Shown: positions 51,168 through 59,683, counted from the first letter of the stretch. The stretch is DNA of 64,000 nucleotides from Nocardia veterana NBRC 100344 (GCF_000308855.1 NZ_BAGM01000092.1:23524-87523); one strand, 5' to 3'. Notes: generated by a model not told the origin, from the letters alone. Program-made: numbers and translations.

Positions 51168-51914
51168 GTGGAACGGACACCGACGGTCGGGTTCATCTAT
51201 CCCGATCACGCCGCCGAGGACGAATACGACTGGGCCGCAGGGCGACTCGGGGTCGACCTGCGCGTCGCCCACATCTACGGCACCGACCTGCACGCCGTCC
51301 CCGAACTGCTCGAGCTCGGTAGTCCGGACAAATTGCGCCGGGGCGCGCGATTGCTGGCGCCCTTCGACCCGCTGGCGGTGGTGTGGGCCTGCACCTCCGG
51401 CAGTTTCGTCTACGGACCGCAGGGAGCGCGGGAACAATCGGACGGCCTCGCCCGGATGTGCGGGGTCCCGGCGTCGAGTACCAGTTTCGCGTTCGTGGCG
51501 GCGGTGCGGGCGCTCGACGTCCGCAGCGTTGCGGTGTGCGCCAGCTATCCGGACGAGGTCGCGGCGCTGTTCGTCGATTTCCTCGCCGCCGCCGACATCC
51601 GAGTGGTCTCCATGACCAGCGCCGGCATCGATACCGCCGCCGAGGTGGGCACACTCACACCCCACCAGGTGCTGGCACTGGCGACGGCCAACGATCACCC
51701 GGAGGCCGAGGCGCTGCTGATTCCCGACACCGCGATGCATACGATACAACTGCTGCCGGAGCTGGAATCAGCGCTCGGCAAGCCGGTGCTCACCGCGAAC
51801 CAGGTCACCGTCTGGCACGGGCTGCGACTGGCGGGCCTACCCGTCCAACCGTCCCCGTCCGGGCCGGGACTCGGAACGCTCTTCTCGGAAAGGCCGATTC
51901 ATGTCGGTGATTGA
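51168..51914 (+). CDS. Racemase-superfamily paralogue lacking the second Cys
   Basis: 248 residues, paralogue of the preceding protein. C75 is kept in VWACTSGSFVYG, but the second site reads LIPDTAMHT with Asp187 where the paralogue has C196. GTG at 51168 has a perfect AGGAGG. The end overlaps the GntR start by 14 bases. It may act on a different step, as a one-Cys decarboxylase/isomerase, or pair with the two-Cys protein. Confidence 0.82.
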   Translation: MERTPTVGFIYPDHAAEDEYDWAAGRLGVDLRVAHIYGTDLHAVPELLELGSPDKLRRGARLLAPFDPLAVVWACTSGSFVYGPQGAREQSDGLARMCGVPASSTSFAFVAAVRALDVRSVAVCASYPDEVAALFVDFLAAADIRVVSMTSAGIDTAAEVGTLTPHQVLALATANDHPEAEALLIPDTAMHTIQLLPELESALGKPVLTANQVTVWHGLRLAGLPVQPSPSGPGLGTLFSERPIHVGD

Positions 51915-52572
51915 GTTCGAACCCGTGAACCGGCAGTCCACGGCGGAAATGATCGCCGACCGGCTGCGGGCGGCGATCGTGCACGGCACGCTGGCACCGG
52001 GCACCCAGCTCGTCGAGGCCGATCTGGCCGCGCAATTCGACGTGTCCCGCGGACCCGTCCGAGAAGCCATGCAGCGCTTGGTCTCCGAAGGTCTGCTGCA
52101 CAGCGTGCGCCACCGCGGCATCTTCGTCATCGAACTCAGTCTGGCCGACATCGTGGACATCTACCGGGCGCGCACCGCGATCGAGGGTGGCGCGTTGGAT
52201 CTCATCCTGGACGGTCGCCGCGAGATCGCCTACGCCGCACTGGAACCCAGCATCGAACAGATGCGGGCCTGCGCCGATCGGGGCGACGCCACCGGGGTCA
52301 CCGACGCCGACCACGCCTTCCACCAGGCACTGGTGGCCAGCGCCGACAGCCCACGCCTGGTCCGCGCGGCGCGGACATTGCTGATCGAGACGCGGATGTG
52401 CCTGGGCGCGCTGCAGACGACCTACACCGACCTCGACGACCAGGTCCGCGAGCACGTCGCCTTGCGCGAGGCGATCGCCGCGGGTCCACCACGCGACGTG
52501 CGCGAACTACTCGTCGGGCATATGCGCGACGCGGTGCAGCGGCTCGGCGATCAGCTGCGCGACGACGGATAG
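51901..52572 (+). CDS. GntR-family regulator, FCD (FadR-like) class
   Basis: 223 residues. N-terminal wHTH: MIADRLRAAIVHGTLAPGTQ, DLAAQFDVSRGPVREAMQRL and LHSVRHRGIFV. The C-terminal all-helical FCD domain carries metal-type residues in DADHAFHQALV and VGHMRDAVQRL. Overlaps the second racemase gene, so it is co-expressed with the genes it presumably represses. The 15-base repeated word at both divergent promoters is its likely operator. Confidence 0.9.
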   Translation: MSVIEFEPVNRQSTAEMIADRLRAAIVHGTLAPGTQLVEADLAAQFDVSRGPVREAMQRLVSEGLLHSVRHRGIFVIELSLADIVDIYRARTAIEGGALDLILDGRREIAYAALEPSIEQMRACADRGDATGVTDADHAFHQALVASADSPRLVRAARTLLIETRMCLGALQTTYTDLDDQVREHVALREAIAAGPPRDVRELLVGHMRDAVQRLGDQLRDDG

Positions 52573-52579
52573 TCCCGGA

Positions 52580-53503
52580 TCAGTCGACGAGCCCGCGCGG
52601 GCGCACGACGAAAACCGGTGAGGAGCGCCTACCCTTCTCCTCCAGCAGGGCGATGGTGCGGCCCTCGGCGGTCGTGGCCGCATGCACGCCGCGCACGCCG
52701 ACCGGATCCAGCCACCGCCCGTCGCGCAGCGATTCGGCCTGGTTCGCATCGATCTCGCGCTGCGGAAAGGCCAGCCGCACAGCGGCATCGATATCGAGGT
52801 CCACCCCGGGGTCGTCGGCGAGCTGCGCCAGGGTGCGGGCGTGCTCGAGCGTGAACGGGCCGACCCGGGTGCGGCGCAGTGCGGTCAGATGGCCGCCGAC
52901 CCCCAGCGCGGTACCGAGATCGCGGGCCAGTGCCCGGATATAGGTGCCCGACGAACAATCGACCTCGACGTCCAGATCGACGAATGTGGTTGCCCCGGTA
53001 TCGATATCGCGGCGAGCGAGGATCTCGAACCGGCTCACCGTGACCCGCCGGGCCGCCAGTTCCACCTGCTCCCCCGCCCGGGCTCGGGCGTACGCGCGTT
53101 CCCCGTTCACCTTGATCGCGCTGACCGTCGAGGGGACCTGATCGATCTCGCCGGTGAGATCGGCCACCCCGGCGGCGATATCGGTATCGGCGATCCGGTC
53201 GGCGGGGATGGTGGCCAGCACCTCCCCCTCGGCGTCGTCGGTGACCGTGGCCTGCCCGAGCCGGATCGTCGCGGTGTAGGACTTGGTCGTCAGGCTCAGC
53301 AGGCCGAGCAGTTTGGTGGCCCGCTCGACGCCGAGCACCAGCACCCCGGTGGCCATCGGGTCCAGGGTGCCGGCGTGCCCGATCTTCCTGGTGCGCAGAA
53401 TCTTCCGGCATTTCGCCACCACGTCGTGACTGGTCTGCCCGCCGTCCTTGTCGATCACGAGCAGCCCGCCGAGGGCGTCGACGGCCGGTGCGTTGTCGCC
53501 CAT
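52580..53503 (-). CDS. truB: tRNA pseudouridine-55 synthase
   Basis: 307 residues. Catalytic Asp in GHAGTLDPMATGVLVLG; further DVEVDCSSGTYIRALARDLG and the C-terminal PUA-like part. Modifies U55 in the T-loop. The ATG overlaps the pptT stop by one base (TGATG), as in Rv2793c-Rv2794c. Convergent with the GntR gene, only seven bases away. Confidence 0.96.
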   Translation of the reverse strand: MGDNAPAVDALGGLLVIDKDGGQTSHDVVAKCRKILRTRKIGHAGTLDPMATGVLVLGVERATKLLGLLSLTTKSYTATIRLGQATVTDDAEGEVLATIPADRIADTDIAAGVADLTGEIDQVPSTVSAIKVNGERAYARARAGEQVELAARRVTVSRFEILARRDIDTGATTFVDLDVEVDCSSGTYIRALARDLGTALGVGGHLTALRRTRVGPFTLEHARTLAQLADDPGVDLDIDAAVRLAFPQREIDANQAESLRDGRWLDPVGVRGVHAATTAEGRTIALLEEKGRRSSPVFVVRPRGLVD

Positions 53504-54186
53504 CAGCCCGCCACGATCGCGGTCAGGATCAGCCCGTCGGTAATCGTCCACCGGCCGTCGAACGAGGTCAGCGGCGCCCCACCGTCGACGGTCTGCCCCG
53601 GGACCAGCAGTGCGCTGTGGAAGGTGCCCGCGGTACCGGACTCGTCGAGTGTGAAAGTGATGTGCGCGTCCTCGAATCCGAGCCAGCGCAGCGTCAGCGG
53701 GAACCACGCCTTGTAGGTGGCCTCCTTGGCGCAGAACAGCAAGCGGTCCAGGTGCAGCCCGGTGGCGGGGATCGCACCCCGCAGCCACTCGCGTTCGGCG
53801 GGCAGGCTGACCGAGTCCAGGACACCCTCGGGCAGGGTGTCGTGCGGTTCGGCGTCGATGCCCACCGAGCGCCAGCGCAGCCGGTGCGCCAGCACCGCCG
53901 CCCGGTAGCCGTCGCAATGGGTGAGGCTGCCGACCACGCCGCGCGGGAACAGCGGCATACCCCGCTCACCCTTGCCGATCGCGGCCGGTGGCTCACCGAG
54001 CTGCGCGAGCGCCAGCCGCGCGCAGTGCCGGGCGCCGATGAAGTCGCGCCGGCGCTTCTCGACCGACTGCGCGATCAGATGTTCCTCACCGGGATGCGGT
54101 TTCAGATCCTCCGGATACCGCAACAGCTCCGCCGCGGCCACTCCCGCGGGCAGAATGCTGCCGATGACGCGCGCCTGTTCCTCGAT
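53503..54186 (-). CDS. pptT: 4'-phosphopantetheinyl transferase (PptT), apparent ATC start
   Basis: Sfp-type enzyme that activates acyl-carrier proteins of mycolate, siderophore and polyketide synthesis. Motifs: GSLTHCDGYRAAVL, SVGIDAEPHD (Mg ligands) and FCAKEATYKAWFPLTLRWLG. Homology with M. tuberculosis PptT runs to about residue 8 (VIGSILPAG). No ATG, GTG or TTG occurs in frame between a TAGGCT -10 (54221-54226) and residue 16. A strong AGGAGG lies five bases before ATC at 54186, which would give 227 residues. GTG at 54141 is the nearest normal start but would trim the conserved N-terminus. Confidence 0.88.
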   Translation of the reverse strand: MEEQARVIGSILPAGVAAAELLRYPEDLKPHPGEEHLIAQSVEKRRRDFIGARHCARLALAQLGEPPAAIGKGERGMPLFPRGVVGSLTHCDGYRAAVLAHRLRWRSVGIDAEPHDTLPEGVLDSVSLPAEREWLRGAIPATGLHLDRLLFCAKEATYKAWFPLTLRWLGFEDAHITFTLDESGTAGTFHSALLVPGQTVDGGAPLTSFDGRWTITDGLILTAIVAG

Positions 54187-54330
54187 GACCGCCTCCTGAG
54201 TCGAGCCTGCCTGCGCTACGAGCCTAGCGGTGCGGGCACGGTCCGGACGCGGCCAGCTCCGGGGAAGCCGTGACCGGCACCGGGATAGCCCGATGGATCG
54301 TGGCCGACGAAGCCCGTAGAGTCGCGCGGC

Positions 54331-54831
54331 ATGTCCCATCGGCTCGCCACCGCCACGCCCGCCGACGAGCCGCTGCTGTGGGCGATGCTGTTCGAAGCGG
54401 CGCATGCGGCCGAGCAGAACATGACCACTCCGGACGAACTGCGCGCGCTGCCCGAATTGGCTCGCTACGTCGAGGGATGGGGCCGCAACGGTGATCTCGG
54501 GATCGTCGGCGGGCCGGACGGTGGCGCGGGTGCCGCATGGCTGCGACTGTTTCCCGCCGACAACCCCGGCTACGGCTATCTCGACGACGCCGTACCCGAA
54601 CTCGCGATCGGGGTGGCGCCACGGCTGCGCGGCACCGGACTCGGAACCGCCCTGCTGCGGCGCCTGCTGACCGAGGCCCGGGAGCGCTACGACGCGGTGA
54701 GTCTCAGTGTGCGGCAATCCAATCCGGCACTGCGCCTGTACGAGCGACTGGGTTTCGACATCGTCGCCGGCTCGCAGGTCGTCAACCGGGTCGGCACGAC
54801 GAGCCTGACCATGGTGTATCGCTTCCGCTGA
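54331..54831 (+). CDS. GNAT acetyltransferase
   Basis: 166 residues. The acetyl-CoA loop GVAPRLRGTGLGTALLRRLL and the C-terminal SVRQSNPALRLYERLGFDIV are typical. N-terminal half ATPADEPLLWAMLFEAAHAA is common in actinobacterial GNATs of unknown substrate. ATG start; divergent from pptT. Lies at the edge of the inserted segment that breaks the pptT-metallophosphoesterase synteny. Confidence 0.85.
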   Translation: MSHRLATATPADEPLLWAMLFEAAHAAEQNMTTPDELRALPELARYVEGWGRNGDLGIVGGPDGGAGAAWLRLFPADNPGYGYLDDAVPELAIGVAPRLRGTGLGTALLRRLLTEARERYDAVSLSVRQSNPALRLYERLGFDIVAGSQVVNRVGTTSLTMVYRFR

Positions 54832-54870
54832 GTCCCGCAGGCGGCAGCACACCACATCCGGCGGCAGGTA

Positions 54871-54886
54871 TCGAAAGTATGTTCGA
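54871..54886 (+). promoter_or_regulatory. SOS-box-like palindrome
   Basis: TCGAAA-GTAT-GTTCGA differs from the SOS consensus TCGAAC-N4-GTTCGA at one base. It overlaps the -35 position of a promoter with -10 TAGTCT (54894-54899), seven bases before the ATG of the small gene at 54907. Confidence 0.5.
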
Positions 54887-54906
54887 AGTGGAGTAGTCTC
54901 CCGCCC

Positions 54907-55137
54907 ATGGAGCTCACCCCGCTGGAGTACGCACGACTGCACCTGGAACAGGTCCGCGCCCAACTCCTCGACGCGGCGGCGTTCGACAAGGCGCTGACCC
55001 CCGATCAGCTGGAACGGGCCGCATGGAGAATTCGCGAGGGCCTGCGGATCTACCGCGAGCACACCGAACCACACCGCACCGCCCGCCCCGGCGCCGCCTG
55101 CCTGGACTATCGGGGCGCATACCGGCGCTCGTGGTGA
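54907..55137 (+). CDS. Small hypothetical protein with possible SOS control
   Basis: 76 residues, soluble, helical: LTPLEYARLHLEQVRAQLL and LTPDQLERAAWRIREGLRIY. No family is recognised. ATG is used; transcript probably leaderless from TAGTCT. A near-perfect SOS box upstream suggests damage induction. It converges with the 188-residue gene. Confidence 0.6.
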   Translation: MELTPLEYARLHLEQVRAQLLDAAAFDKALTPDQLERAAWRIREGLRIYREHTEPHRTARPGAACLDYRGAYRRSW

Positions 55138-55152
55138 ATCGAACGGCGACCG

Positions 55153-55719
55153 CTACGGCGATTCCGGCCGTGTCCATGGGGTCGGCGCCTCGGCCGGAGC
55201 ATCCGCAGACGACACGCTGTACGGCTCGTCCATCCCGGCGCCGGGATGGACGATCGTCTCCGGAAAGGCGAATTCCACGCCGGTCCCGGGGAAGAAGGGC
55301 GGAGTCGATCCCGCCAGGCTGAGATCACCGTCGACGCTCTGCCGGACGGCGAGCCCGAAGCCGTCCGACGTCCGCGCGAACGCCGCCCGTGGCCGGGACA
55401 GGCGACCGACGTCGACCGGCCACCCGGCCTCGGACCACCCTCGCACGATCAGATCGAAGGTCCAGTCGAGGCGGTCGGCCGGGACGCCGATGATCCAGTA
55501 AGCGATATCGAAGAACACGGTGTCGGCACGGCCGTCCACGCAGGGCAGTAATACACCCCCGTGAAAACGCGCGCCCGGAATCCTCGGATGGCTGAGCGCG
55601 AGCCGAACATCGATCGGAAGGGCGATCAGCGTGCGCTCGAGGTACCTGAACAGCCGCCGCGCCGGCTCGGTCGCAGCTCCGCCCGCTTCCGATCCGTGGC
55701 TCGCAGGTTCGTCGTTCAC
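55153..55719 (-). CDS. Hypothetical protein following the DUF1023 gene
   Basis: 188 residues, acidic, no signal peptide. Segments: ARRLFRYLERTLIALPIDVR, FHGGVLLPCVDGRADTVFFD, FDLIVRGWSEAGWPVDVGR, and ATFDGFG-like ARTSDGFGLAVRQSVDGDLS. No known domain is recognised. GTG start lies 28 bases after the DUF1023 stop, so one transcript is likely. An immunity or chaperone role for the neighbouring effector-type hydrolase is possible but unproven. Confidence 0.6.
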   Translation of the reverse strand: MNDEPASHGSEAGGAATEPARRLFRYLERTLIALPIDVRLALSHPRIPGARFHGGVLLPCVDGRADTVFFDIAYWIIGVPADRLDWTFDLIVRGWSEAGWPVDVGRLSRPRAAFARTSDGFGLAVRQSVDGDLSLAGSTPPFFPGTGVEFAFPETIVHPGAGMDEPYSVSSADAPAEAPTPWTRPESP

Positions 55720-55747
55720 GCCGGTCGATATCCGTTCTGCTCGGGGT

Positions 55748-57010
55748 TCACGTCACCATATCGCCGCGACCGGTGACGATGAGACCGATATTTTCCGATG
55801 CCGGATTGGCGGAATCCAGGTAATGGGTTGCCTGGTGTTCTTCGGCATTCCACGTCACGCTGCCGGGCGCCGAACTGGAGGTGAAGGTGGTTGCGCCGAA
55901 ATCCGGTTCGGTCGGAGCCGTGCCGTGAGTCCTGGGCATCAGCTGAACATGATCGTGCGGTGCCATGGTGGCGTACACGTGTTCGGCGTTGCGCTCGGGA
56001 GCGATGCCGGCGAGACGCAAATCGGTGACGTGATCGGCACCCGTACCCCAACTGCCGACCAGTACCAGTTCGTCGGTCGCCAGCGCACCTCCTCGACCGG
56101 CCGCATGACCCGCCAGGACGCCACCGTAGGAATGGCCGATGGTGCTGGTATGCGCACCACCCCCCTCGTGGGTGATGCGCAGCCCCTCGTGAAACCGCCG
56201 GGCGGCGGCGGCACCATCGGCGGCGAACTGTGGAAATATCGACTGGACCGTCGAGCGCGGATTGTCGTACCCACCCCACAGTGTGACCGACGTGCGGGCG
56301 CTCGGATCGACCGCGAGAGCGGCGTCTCGTACCTGGTGCAACGTCTGTTCGGCATAGCCCACCGGGAATTTCGTCCCAGCCGGATTGAGCAGGACCGCGG
56401 CGTGATCGGCCAGATCCGGGTTGTCGAGGGAAAAGGCGAAATGCCAGTTGTCATCGATATGCGAGAGATAGATGCCGGAGTCGCCACGCTCGGCCGTGGC
56501 CAGCATCCCCGCTATTTCTCGATAGTTTTCCGCCCGCTCGTGGTCGCCCCGTTCCCTCGCTCGATTCCACAGGGACTCGAGCGTCGTACGGTTGTAGTGG
56601 TCGCGTTCCGCGTGCGGAATGCCGTCCCGATTTCCGATGAACGGGTCGGCGCGGTACAAATCATCCTTTTCCGATTTCGACAATCCAGACCATGCCCGGT
56701 ACATTTCTCGGGGACTGTCCGGTAGGCCGATATCCTGATTCCGGAGCGCCGGACTCGCCGTCGGGGCACTTCTGCCGACCGGGCCGCGCTTCAGCATGGC
56801 AGCGATCTCAGCGTCCGTAGCAAGGAAATTCCGATTGCCGTGCAGCAGCTCGTCTCGCGCTTTGCGGTAGACGTTCTCGGATATCTCGTGACCGATACGC
56901 ATCACCACGGCCTCGAGCCGCCGAGCGAGAATGTTCGCGCGAAGAATGCCGGGATGTACGTCCCTGGGTAGCGATTCGGCTGCTCTCCATATCGGGCCGA
57001 GCTCGCTCAT
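55748..57010 (-). CDS. DUF1023 alpha/beta hydrolase (type VII-associated class)
   Basis: 420 residues. N-terminal helical domain (1-90), then the DUF1023 hallmark SKSEKDDLYRADPFIGNRDG with IPHAERDHYNR, and an alpha/beta hydrolase core with nucleophile Ser294 in TIGHSYGGVLAGHA. Members often accompany or are fused to WXG100/LXG proteins of type VII systems, acting as toxins or esterases. Codon use is visibly less GC-biased than neighbours. A start-less open frame upstream and an unknown gene downstream complete the insert. Confidence 0.85.
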   Translation of the reverse strand: MSELGPIWRAAESLPRDVHPGILRANILARRLEAVVMRIGHEISENVYRKARDELLHGNRNFLATDAEIAAMLKRGPVGRSAPTASPALRNQDIGLPDSPREMYRAWSGLSKSEKDDLYRADPFIGNRDGIPHAERDHYNRTTLESLWNRARERGDHERAENYREIAGMLATAERGDSGIYLSHIDDNWHFAFSLDNPDLADHAAVLLNPAGTKFPVGYAEQTLHQVRDAALAVDPSARTSVTLWGGYDNPRSTVQSIFPQFAADGAAAARRFHEGLRITHEGGGAHTSTIGHSYGGVLAGHAAGRGGALATDELVLVGSWGTGADHVTDLRLAGIAPERNAEHVYATMAPHDHVQLMPRTHGTAPTEPDFGATTFTSSSAPGSVTWNAEEHQATHYLDSANPASENIGLIVTGRGDMVT

Positions 57011-57034
57011 CCCATACTCCGTGTGGCAGGCCGG

Positions 57035-57217
57035 TCATCGCCGCCGGGCTCGTCGACCCTGCATCCTGGTGCGGAGCGCCGGTTCGAGCCCGTGCGTCAT
57101 CAGCCAGTGTGCCAGATCGCCTGCGGCGGTGACCGTTTCGCGCCCGACGCGCCGGATTTGTCGACCGTCCGGTATGCGGCGCCATCCAACCCGTGCGGTC
57201 AGTCCCGCGATATCAGT
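57035..57217 (-). pseudogene. Start-less open frame, possible truncated gene remnant
   Basis: Sixty sense codons read IAGLTARVGWRRIPDGRQ... through DLAHWLMTHGLEPALRTR and end RRARRR-stop, 24 bases before the DUF1023 start. No ATG, GTG or TTG occurs before codon 40 (ATG at 57100), and an in-frame stop precedes it. It looks like the 3' end of a gene cut at the metallophosphoesterase junction. It may also be chance. Confidence 0.35.
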
Positions 57218-58172
57218 TCACGCCGCGGCGGCGGTCGGCGAGGCGGCGCATTTCCGCCGCGGCCGCGCGCATCTCCGGAGTGATCTTGAAGTGGCCGCCC
57301 CACTCGTTCAGATCGTTCGGGCCGTACTCGGGGGCGGGCAGGATCTGGCGCAGGAGCCGGTCCGGGAGGCCACGGCGCTGCCATTCGCGGGGATAGCCCA
57401 GCGATACCTCCTCGAAGCGCACGCCGTCGTAGAACGTGGTGCGCGGAATGTGCAGATGGCCGTACACCGAGCACACCACGTTGTAGCGGGTATGCCAGTC
57501 GGCGGTCTCCTCGGTGCCGCACCACAACGAGAATTCCGGATAGAACAGCATCCGGGTGGGCTCGCGCACCATCGGGAAATGGTTGATCAGGACGAGCGGC
57601 GTTCCCTCCGCGAGCGCGTCGAGCCGCCGGCGGGTGTACTGGACCCGAGCCCGGCACCAGGCATCGCGGGTCACATACGGGTCGCTGGCCAACAGGAATT
57701 CGTCGGTCGCGACCACATTGCGATCCCGGGCGATGGTCAGGGCCTCGGCCTTCGTCCCGGCCTCCTCGGGCATCCACGAATAGTCATAGAGGATGAACAG
57801 CGGCGCGATCGTCACCCGGCCCCCGTACTGTTCCGCGCCCGCGCCCTCCCACACCGGGAAGTCGTCCTCCGGCGTCACCACGTCCAGATCGCGGCACATC
57901 GAGACCAGATAGTCGTAGCGCGGCGCGCCCTTGATCTGCACGGGGTCCTTGGTCGTGGTCCACAGCTCGTGGTTGCCGGGAACCCAGATCACCTTGGCGA
58001 AGCGCTCACGCAGCGTGCGCAACGCCCAGCGGATGTCGTCGGTCTTCTCCCCGACGTCACCGGCGACGATCAGCCAGTCCTCGGGCGAATCCGCGCGGAT
58101 CTGCTCGACCACCGGCTTGTTCCCCTGATGACCGACATGGATATCGCTCACCGCCATCAACTTCGGAATCAC
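57213..58172 (-). CDS. Calcineurin-like metallophosphoesterase
   Basis: 319 residues. All five phosphoesterase blocks are visible: SDIHVGHQG, VAGDVGEK, VPGNHELW, LINHFPM and YGHLHIPRT. It matches Rv2795c, which lies next to pptT in mycobacteria; here a 2.9-kb insert separates them. GTG at 58172 with GGTGGA upstream gives VIPKLMAVSDIH. Substrate unknown. Confidence 0.9.
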   Translation of the reverse strand: MIPKLMAVSDIHVGHQGNKPVVEQIRADSPEDWLIVAGDVGEKTDDIRWALRTLRERFAKVIWVPGNHELWTTTKDPVQIKGAPRYDYLVSMCRDLDVVTPEDDFPVWEGAGAEQYGGRVTIAPLFILYDYSWMPEEAGTKAEALTIARDRNVVATDEFLLASDPYVTRDAWCRARVQYTRRRLDALAEGTPLVLINHFPMVREPTRMLFYPEFSLWCGTEETADWHTRYNVVCSVYGHLHIPRTTFYDGVRFEEVSLGYPREWQRRGLPDRLLRQILPAPEYGPNDLNEWGGHFKITPEMRAAAAEMRRLADRRRGVN

Positions 58173-58297
58173 CGTTCCACCATCCCATGATCTTGTGGGT
58201 GCCGGCACACCCGGCCTCCACCCGCGGTCCCCTAGTCCGTGATCCGCCGCACCGCCGCAGGTCGTGAGCCGCCGAGCTCTGCGACTCATGCGGTCGC

Positions 58298-59683
58298 TCA
58301 CGACGAGCGGGGAATCTCGCTCCCGACCCGCGCCCAGCGTCCGGACAGTGCGCGCCCGCTCACCGCGGCCAGGCGCAGCAGAATGAACGCACTCAATCCG
58401 GACCAGATGCCCGCGACACCCCAGTCGAACGACAGCGACAGCCAAATCGCGGGCAGGAATCCGACCAGCGCCGCGGCCATCGTGGTGGTGCGGAGGTACG
58501 AGGCATCGCCCGCACCCAGCAGCACCCCGTCGAGCGCGAACACCACCCCGGCCGCGGGAATCAGCGGAACGAAGAACCACCAGATGACATGCACCCGGTC
58601 GAGTACCGCGGGATCGTCGGTGAACAGCTGCGGCACGGCGGCGTATCCGGCGGCGAAGATCACCGCGAGCGCCACCGCGAAGACGGTGGACCACAGCGTA
58701 ATCCGCCGGGCCAGCCCACGCGCACCCGAGGCGTCGCCGGATCCCAATGCCGCGCCGACCAGCGTCTGTGCGGCGATCGCCAGCGAATCCAAGGTCAACG
58801 ACAGGAAGTTCCACAGCTGTAGCACGAGCTGATGCGCGGCCACCGAGGCGGCGCCGAACCGAGCGGCAACCGCACCGGCCGAGACGAAACAGGTTTGGAA
58901 CGCCAGGCTCCGCACGATCAGATCCCGGCCGAGCACGAGCTGCGCCCGCATCACCCCGGGATGCGGACGCAGCGGAACCCGCTGCCGCACCAGGGCAGCG
59001 ACGAACAACCCCGCCGACACGACCTGCCCGGCGACATTCGCCACGGCCGAACCCGCCAACTCCAGCCGCGGGGCCCCCGCCAGCCCGTGCACCAGCAGTG
59101 GGCACAGCAGCGCCGAGACCACAAGTCCCGCAACCACATACGCCAGCGGACGACGGGTGCGCTGCACTCCGCGCAGCCATCCGTTGCCCGCCATCGTGAG
59201 CAGGATCAGCGGCACCCCGAACAGCGCGATCCGCAACCAGCGCAACGCCTCGTCCGCGATATCGGCACCACCCGCGATCACGTCGACGACGGGACGCGCG
59301 AACACCTGCAGGACCACCACGATCACCAGCCCGACAGCGACGGCCAGCCAGCTGGCCTGCACCCCTTCGGCCACGGCGCCGCGTTCGTCCCCGGCGCCGT
59401 GCCGACGCGCGGAACGCGCGGTGGTCCCGTAGCTGAGGAAGGTCAGCTGGGTACCGACCTGGCCGAGTATCAGGCCACCGACGGCGAGTCCCGCCAACGC
59501 CAGCGCCCCGAGCCGGCCCACCACCGCCATATCGAACAGCAGGTAGATCGGTTCGGCGACAAGCACTCCCAGCGTGGGTACCGCGATCCCGAGGATGCGG
59601 CGGGGGCCGGTGGCACGCGCCGCCTCCCGGTCCGCTCTGCTGTCCCCCGCCGCGACGTCGGCTTCCGAACCTGCCCCGGACAC
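58298..59683 (-). CDS. MATE-family (DinF-like) efflux transporter
   Basis: 461 residues, about 12 membrane helices in two MATE halves. First half: RILGIAVPTLGVLVAEPIYL; second half: LAFQTCFVSAGAVAARFGAA. Corresponds to dinF (Rv2836c) beside nrnA. GTG start lies three bases after the upstream small gene's stop, so the nrnA-hypothetical-MATE genes form one unit. Substrate unknown. Confidence 0.88.
   Translation of the reverse strand: MSGAGSEADVAAGDSRADREAARATGPRRILGIAVPTLGVLVAEPIYLLFDMAVVGRLGALALAGLAVGGLILGQVGTQLTFLSYGTTARSARRHGAGDERGAVAEGVQASWLAVAVGLVIVVVLQVFARPVVDVIAGGADIADEALRWLRIALFGVPLILLTMAGNGWLRGVQRTRRPLAYVVAGLVVSALLCPLLVHGLAGAPRLELAGSAVANVAGQVVSAGLFVAALVRQRVPLRPHPGVMRAQLVLGRDLIVRSLAFQTCFVSAGAVAARFGAASVAAHQLVLQLWNFLSLTLDSLAIAAQTLVGAALGSGDASGARGLARRITLWSTVFAVALAVIFAAGYAAVPQLFTDDPAVLDRVHVIWWFFVPLIPAAGVVFALDGVLLGAGDASYLRTTTMAAALVGFLPAIWLSLSFDWGVAGIWSGLSAFILLRLAAVSGRALSGRWARVGSEIPRSS

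Noticed and set aside
54187..55074. Upstream in-frame extension of pptT
   Set aside because: It has no ribosome site, runs antisense to the GNAT gene, and lies upstream of the likely -10. The extra residues are low-complexity shadow sequence.
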